From: an uncultured Rikenellaceae bacterium
Lineage (GTDB): Bacteria; Bacteroidota; Bacteroidia; Bacteroidales; Rikenellaceae
Assembly: GCA_944326945.1 (NCBI GenBank)
Contig: CALVFY010000002.1
Span: 62,001 to 126,000, forward strand
Direction: 5' to 3'
Length of the DNA stretch: 64,000 nt
Shown: piece by piece, positions 61,726 to 64,000 of the stretch
Numbering within the stretch: position 1 is the first letter of the stretch
How the letters are laid out: each line of letters begins with the position of its first letter
Notes under the pieces: generated by a model
Databases searched by the model: none
What the model was told of the DNA's origin: nothing
The model's input: the letters and a program-made list of their open reading frames with translations, nothing else
Position numbers and translations under genes: made by a program

Positions 61726-61733
61726 AAATATAG
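61726..61733 (-). promoter_or_regulatory. -7 box of the dapB operon
   Basis: CAAATATA reads TATATTTG on the minus strand, an exact TAnnTTTG match. Predicted start near 61719. Confidence 0.62.
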
Positions 61734-61793
61734 TGCTTTGCCCGCTCTTTTTAAAGAATTATGCGGTAAATTACTTTTTTTAAATAATTTTAA

Positions 61794-61801
61794 TATTTTT
61801 G
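61794..61801 (+). promoter_or_regulatory. -7 box of truA
   Basis: TATTTTTG is an exact TAnnTTTG box, predicting a start near 61808, about 19 bases before the ATG. Confidence 0.6.
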
Positions 61802-61826
61802 TGGTATGTGAAACCTGAAACTTTTT

Positions 61827-62585
61827 ATGCGTTATTTTCTGGAACTCTCCTATAAAGGTACTTCTTACAATGGATGGCAGCGTCAGCCCGACGCTCCTTC
61901 GGTGCAACAGACTATTGAAATGGCACTGTCTACTCTGTTGCGAAGTGCAGTAGAGATTGTGGGGGCCGGCCGGACCGATACGGGGGTACATGCGGCTTAT
62001 TATGTGGCACATTTCGATACGGAGAGGGAGATAGCCGACGGAAAGAAGTTTTCCTATCACTTGAATGCTCTGTTGCCGCCGGATATTGCCGTGCGGAATG
62101 TGAAGCGTGTTCCGGATCAGGCTCATGCGCGGTTCGATGCTCGGGAACGGGAATATACCTATCATATTTTGCCCTACAAGGAGCCGTTTCGTACGGAGAC
62201 AACGTGGCAATATTACGTGCCGTTGGACATGGAGCGGATGAATGAGGCCGCGGCATTATTGATGCGGTATGATGATTTCACTACGTTTAGCAAATTGCAC
62301 TCGAATAATCGGACGTCGATTTGTAAAATATATGCTGCCGAATGGCGTCGGAGCGGCGATGAGCTTCTTTTTACGGTTCGGGCCGATCGCTTCCTGCGTA
62401 ATATGGTCCGTTCGATTGTGGGAACGTTGGTCGATGTGGGACGAGGCAAAATGAGCGTAGAGGCGTTCAGGGGGGCGATTGAAAGTCTCGATCGTTCGCG
62501 GGCTTCGAGTTCTGCTCCGGCACAGGGACTTTTTCTTTCGGATATACGCTATCCGGAAGAGGTGTTCCGCAAGACATGGAAATGA
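61827..62585 (+). CDS. truA: tRNA pseudouridine(38-40) synthase
   Basis: The protein has 252 residues. The catalytic Asp is in GAGRTDTGVHA near residue 50; YLELSYKGTSYNGWQRQPDAPSVQ is the family start, and FLRNMVRSIVGTLVDVGRG is the conserved C-terminal motif. The enzyme modifies U38-U40 in the anticodon arm of many tRNAs. It has its own promoter and is followed by galK 21 bases later. Confidence 0.97.
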   Translation: MRYFLELSYKGTSYNGWQRQPDAPSVQQTIEMALSTLLRSAVEIVGAGRTDTGVHAAYYVAHFDTEREIADGKKFSYHLNALLPPDIAVRNVKRVPDQAHARFDAREREYTYHILPYKEPFRTETTWQYYVPLDMERMNEAAALLMRYDDFTTFSKLHSNNRTSICKIYAAEWRRSGDELLFTVRADRFLRNMVRSIVGTLVDVGRGKMSVEAFRGAIESLDRSRASSSAPAQGLFLSDIRYPEEVFRKTWK

Positions 62586-62606
62586 TACTAACCAAACATA
62601 AATGTA

Positions 62607-63761
62607 ATGAACAATATGATTTCAATCATTCAGGAAGAATTTAAGAAACGGTTCGGCGAAGGAGCTACCTGTTATGCCTCTCCGGGTCGGGTGAATCTGA
62701 TCGGCGATCATACGGACTATAATTTGGGTTTTGTGTTGCCGGGGGCGATCGACAAGGCGATTTATGTAGCAATTCGGCCGACGGAGGGTCCGGTTAGCCG
62801 ACTCTATTCGGTGGATTACAAAGAGTTGCTCGAGATTGATATGAACGGAGCGTTGCCGGATAAGCTCTGGGCGCGTTTTATATATGGTGTGGTGCAGGAG
62901 ATGAAAAAGCGCGGGGCTACGGTCGGTGCTTTCGAATGCGTATTCGGAGGCGACGTGCCTTTGGGGGCCGGACTCTCCTCCTCGGCGGCTTTGGAGAGTG
63001 TTTTCGGATATGCACTTAACGATCTGTTCGGACTTGGTTTTTCGCGGGCTGATCTGGCACGGATCGGGCAGATGACCGAGCATAACTATGTGGGGGTCAA
63101 ATGCGGTATTATGGATGAGTTTGCCTCGCTGTTCGGACAGAAAGGAAAAGTGATTCGACTGGATTGTCGGTCGTTGGAATATGAATTGGTGTCTTTTGAA
63201 CCTGTGGGGTGCCGGGTGATGCTGATCGATTCGATGGTAAAACATTCGTTGGCTTCTTCGGAATATAATGTGAGAAGAGAGCAATGTGAAGCGGGGGTGG
63301 CTGTTGTGGCTAAGCATGTGCAGGGAGTGGAAAGTCTGCGAGATGTGACGATGGATATGCTGGATACGTATAAAAGCGAGATGGAGCCGATCGTGTATCG
63401 TCGGTGTGCTTATGTTATTCACGAGAACCAGCGGCTGTTGGAGGGGTGTGAATTTCTGAAGAAGGGAGATTATAAGGCCTTCGGTCAGAAGATGTTCGGT
63501 TCTCACGAAGGACTTAGCCGGGAGTATGAGGTGAGCTGTGAGGAACTTGATTTTATTGAGGAGATTGCCCGGGAAACGCCGGGAATGCTCGGTGCGCGGA
63601 TGATGGGAGGCGGATTTGGCGGTTGTGTGATCCATCTGGTCGAGGAGAAGGTTCACGATGCCTATCTGGAGGAGGTGAAATCTCGTTTTCAAGCCCGTTT
63701 CGGGCAGACTCCGCGTGTGATCGATGTGGTGATTGGCGACGGTGCTCGAAAATTGATATAG
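62607..63761 (+). CDS. galK: Galactokinase
   Basis: The protein has 384 residues. The GHMP-kinase signature set is present: SPGRVNLIGDHTDYNLG near residue 26 (galactokinase motif), PLGAGLSSSAALES for ATP binding, and ARMMGGGFGGCVI near the end. It phosphorylates D-galactose in the Leloir pathway. The galM, galT and galE partners are not next to it. ATG at 62607 is preferred; an in-frame ATG at 62616 is possible. A perfect 16-base-pair hairpin follows the stop. Confidence 0.97.
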   Translation: MNNMISIIQEEFKKRFGEGATCYASPGRVNLIGDHTDYNLGFVLPGAIDKAIYVAIRPTEGPVSRLYSVDYKELLEIDMNGALPDKLWARFIYGVVQEMKKRGATVGAFECVFGGDVPLGAGLSSSAALESVFGYALNDLFGLGFSRADLARIGQMTEHNYVGVKCGIMDEFASLFGQKGKVIRLDCRSLEYELVSFEPVGCRVMLIDSMVKHSLASSEYNVRREQCEAGVAVVAKHVQGVESLRDVTMDMLDTYKSEMEPIVYRRCAYVIHENQRLLEGCEFLKKGDYKAFGQKMFGSHEGLSREYEVSCEELDFIEEIARETPGMLGARMMGGGFGGCVIHLVEEKVHDAYLEEVKSRFQARFGQTPRVIDVVIGDGARKLI

Positions 63762-63780
63762 TTCAGAATATGAGAAATCG

Positions 63781-63816
63781 AAAGAAATCGCCCGAAACAA
63801 TTCGGGCGATTTCTTT
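63781..63816. terminator. Bidirectional terminator between galK and the TonB-type gene
   Basis: Perfect 16-base stem AAAGAAATCGCCCGAA/TTCGGGCGATTTCTTT (63781-63796 with 63801-63816), four-base loop, between convergent genes. Confidence 0.9.
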
Positions 63817-63827
63817 GTAGAAACGAA

Positions 63828-64000
63828 TTATTGATTTCGGAAATGAAAGGCCATGGATATGGTCGTTGCGGTCGGTTCTCCGTTCTCCAGCCCCGGCCTC
63901 CAGCGGGGACTCAATTTGATGACGCGACACACCTCTTGAGTCAGCAGTTTATGCGGACTCCGCAATGGAGTGATTTCCCCTATCGAACCGTCTTTTTCCA
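63828..64000 (-). CDS. TonB C-terminal domain protein, 3' part (5' end outside window)
   Basis: Only the last 56 codons are seen, read on the minus strand to TAA at 63828-63830. The stretch LLTQEVCRVIKLSPRWRPG followed by GEPTATTISMAFHFR fits the TonB C-terminal domain pattern (VxRVIxxxPxWxPGxxNGxPV..). TonB-type proteins transfer proton-motive energy to outer-membrane receptors, and a partner for the receptors at 1-610 and 4291-6750 is conceivable. Other domains cannot be seen. Confidence 0.82.
   Translation of the reverse strand, partial: EKDGSIGEITPLRSPHKLLTQEVCRVIKLSPRWRPGLENGEPTATTISMAFHFRNQ

Noticed and set aside
1..64000. CRISPR array, prophage, integrase or insertion sequence
   Set aside because: No regularly spaced repeats, no cas-like genes, no transposase or recombinase motifs, and no terminal inverted repeats with target duplications were seen.
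1..64000. tRNA or rRNA genes
   Set aside because: Intergenic regions were scanned for cloverleaf arms (GGTTCGAATCC-like T-arm) and rRNA-like stretches; none was recognised.

Overview
The window looks like a chromosomal segment from a member of the Bacteroidales (phylum Bacteroidota). Supporting this are many TAnnTTTG -7 promoter boxes, a few with a TTTG element about 18-21 bases upstream. The gene content agrees: a complete Na+-translocating NADH:quinone reductase (nqrABCDEF), a type III glutamine synthetase, DUF5689 lipoproteins, a TonB-linked outer-membrane protein with an N-terminal carboxypeptidase-like domain, a large Bacteroidia-type signal peptidase I, and a combined pyrBI. Base composition is near balanced by eye, with a clearly AT-richer stretch at about 43.5-45.3 kb. 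Genus and family cannot be fixed from the sequence alone. No rRNA, tRNA, insertion sequence, integrase, prophage or CRISPR array was seen.

Layout. 0-2.2 kb: the end of a TonB-dependent receptor gene and two overlapping DUF5689 lipoproteins. 2.3-6.8 kb: obg, a membrane-anchored NUC-type nuclease and a TonB-linked beta-barrel protein. 6.9-9.1 kb: era and a MATE exporter. 9.2-12 kb: rplM-rpsI-rpsB-tsf, with a structured spacer before rpsB that resembles part of a cobalamin riboswitch. 12.1-20.1 kb: a PHP phosphodiesterase and an AddA-like/AddB-like helicase-nuclease pair flanking a GIN-domain gene. 20.2-24.4 kb: glnN and two tandem M23 peptidases. 24.5-28.7 kb: alaS-gpmI. 29.1-33.5 kb: a DMT permease, the tatD-tcdA-dehydrogenase operon and hydE. 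33.6-39.6 kb: the nqr operon. 39.6-43.5 kb: the NAD(P)HX repair enzyme, a small conserved protein, and a zinc-type ABC operon (cupin, binding protein, ATPase) with no permease. 43.7-44.6 kb: an XRE regulator next to an AT-rich spacer with three related palindromes. 44.6-50.6 kb: the bcp-recA-rsh-hypothetical-HIT cluster and dnaA. 50.8-57.4 kb: phospho-sugar mutase, O-methyltransferase, M16 protease and uvrA. 57.5-61.7 kb: dapB-lepB-yigZ-pyrB-pyrI. 61.8-64 kb: truA, galK and the end of a TonB-type protein.

Most of the window is housekeeping: translation, nucleotide synthesis, DNA repair, cell wall and respiration. Genes sit in short co-directional operons separated by clear hairpin terminators, many shared by convergent genes. 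The parts most worth a second look are regulatory: the rpsB leader, the three palindromes beside the XRE gene, the direct repeats upstream of the beta-barrel gene, interleaved divergent promoters at obg/nuclease and tatD/hydE, and a ten-base C tract inside a peptidase gene that could switch its C-terminus. No convincing new multi-gene defence or biosynthetic system was found.
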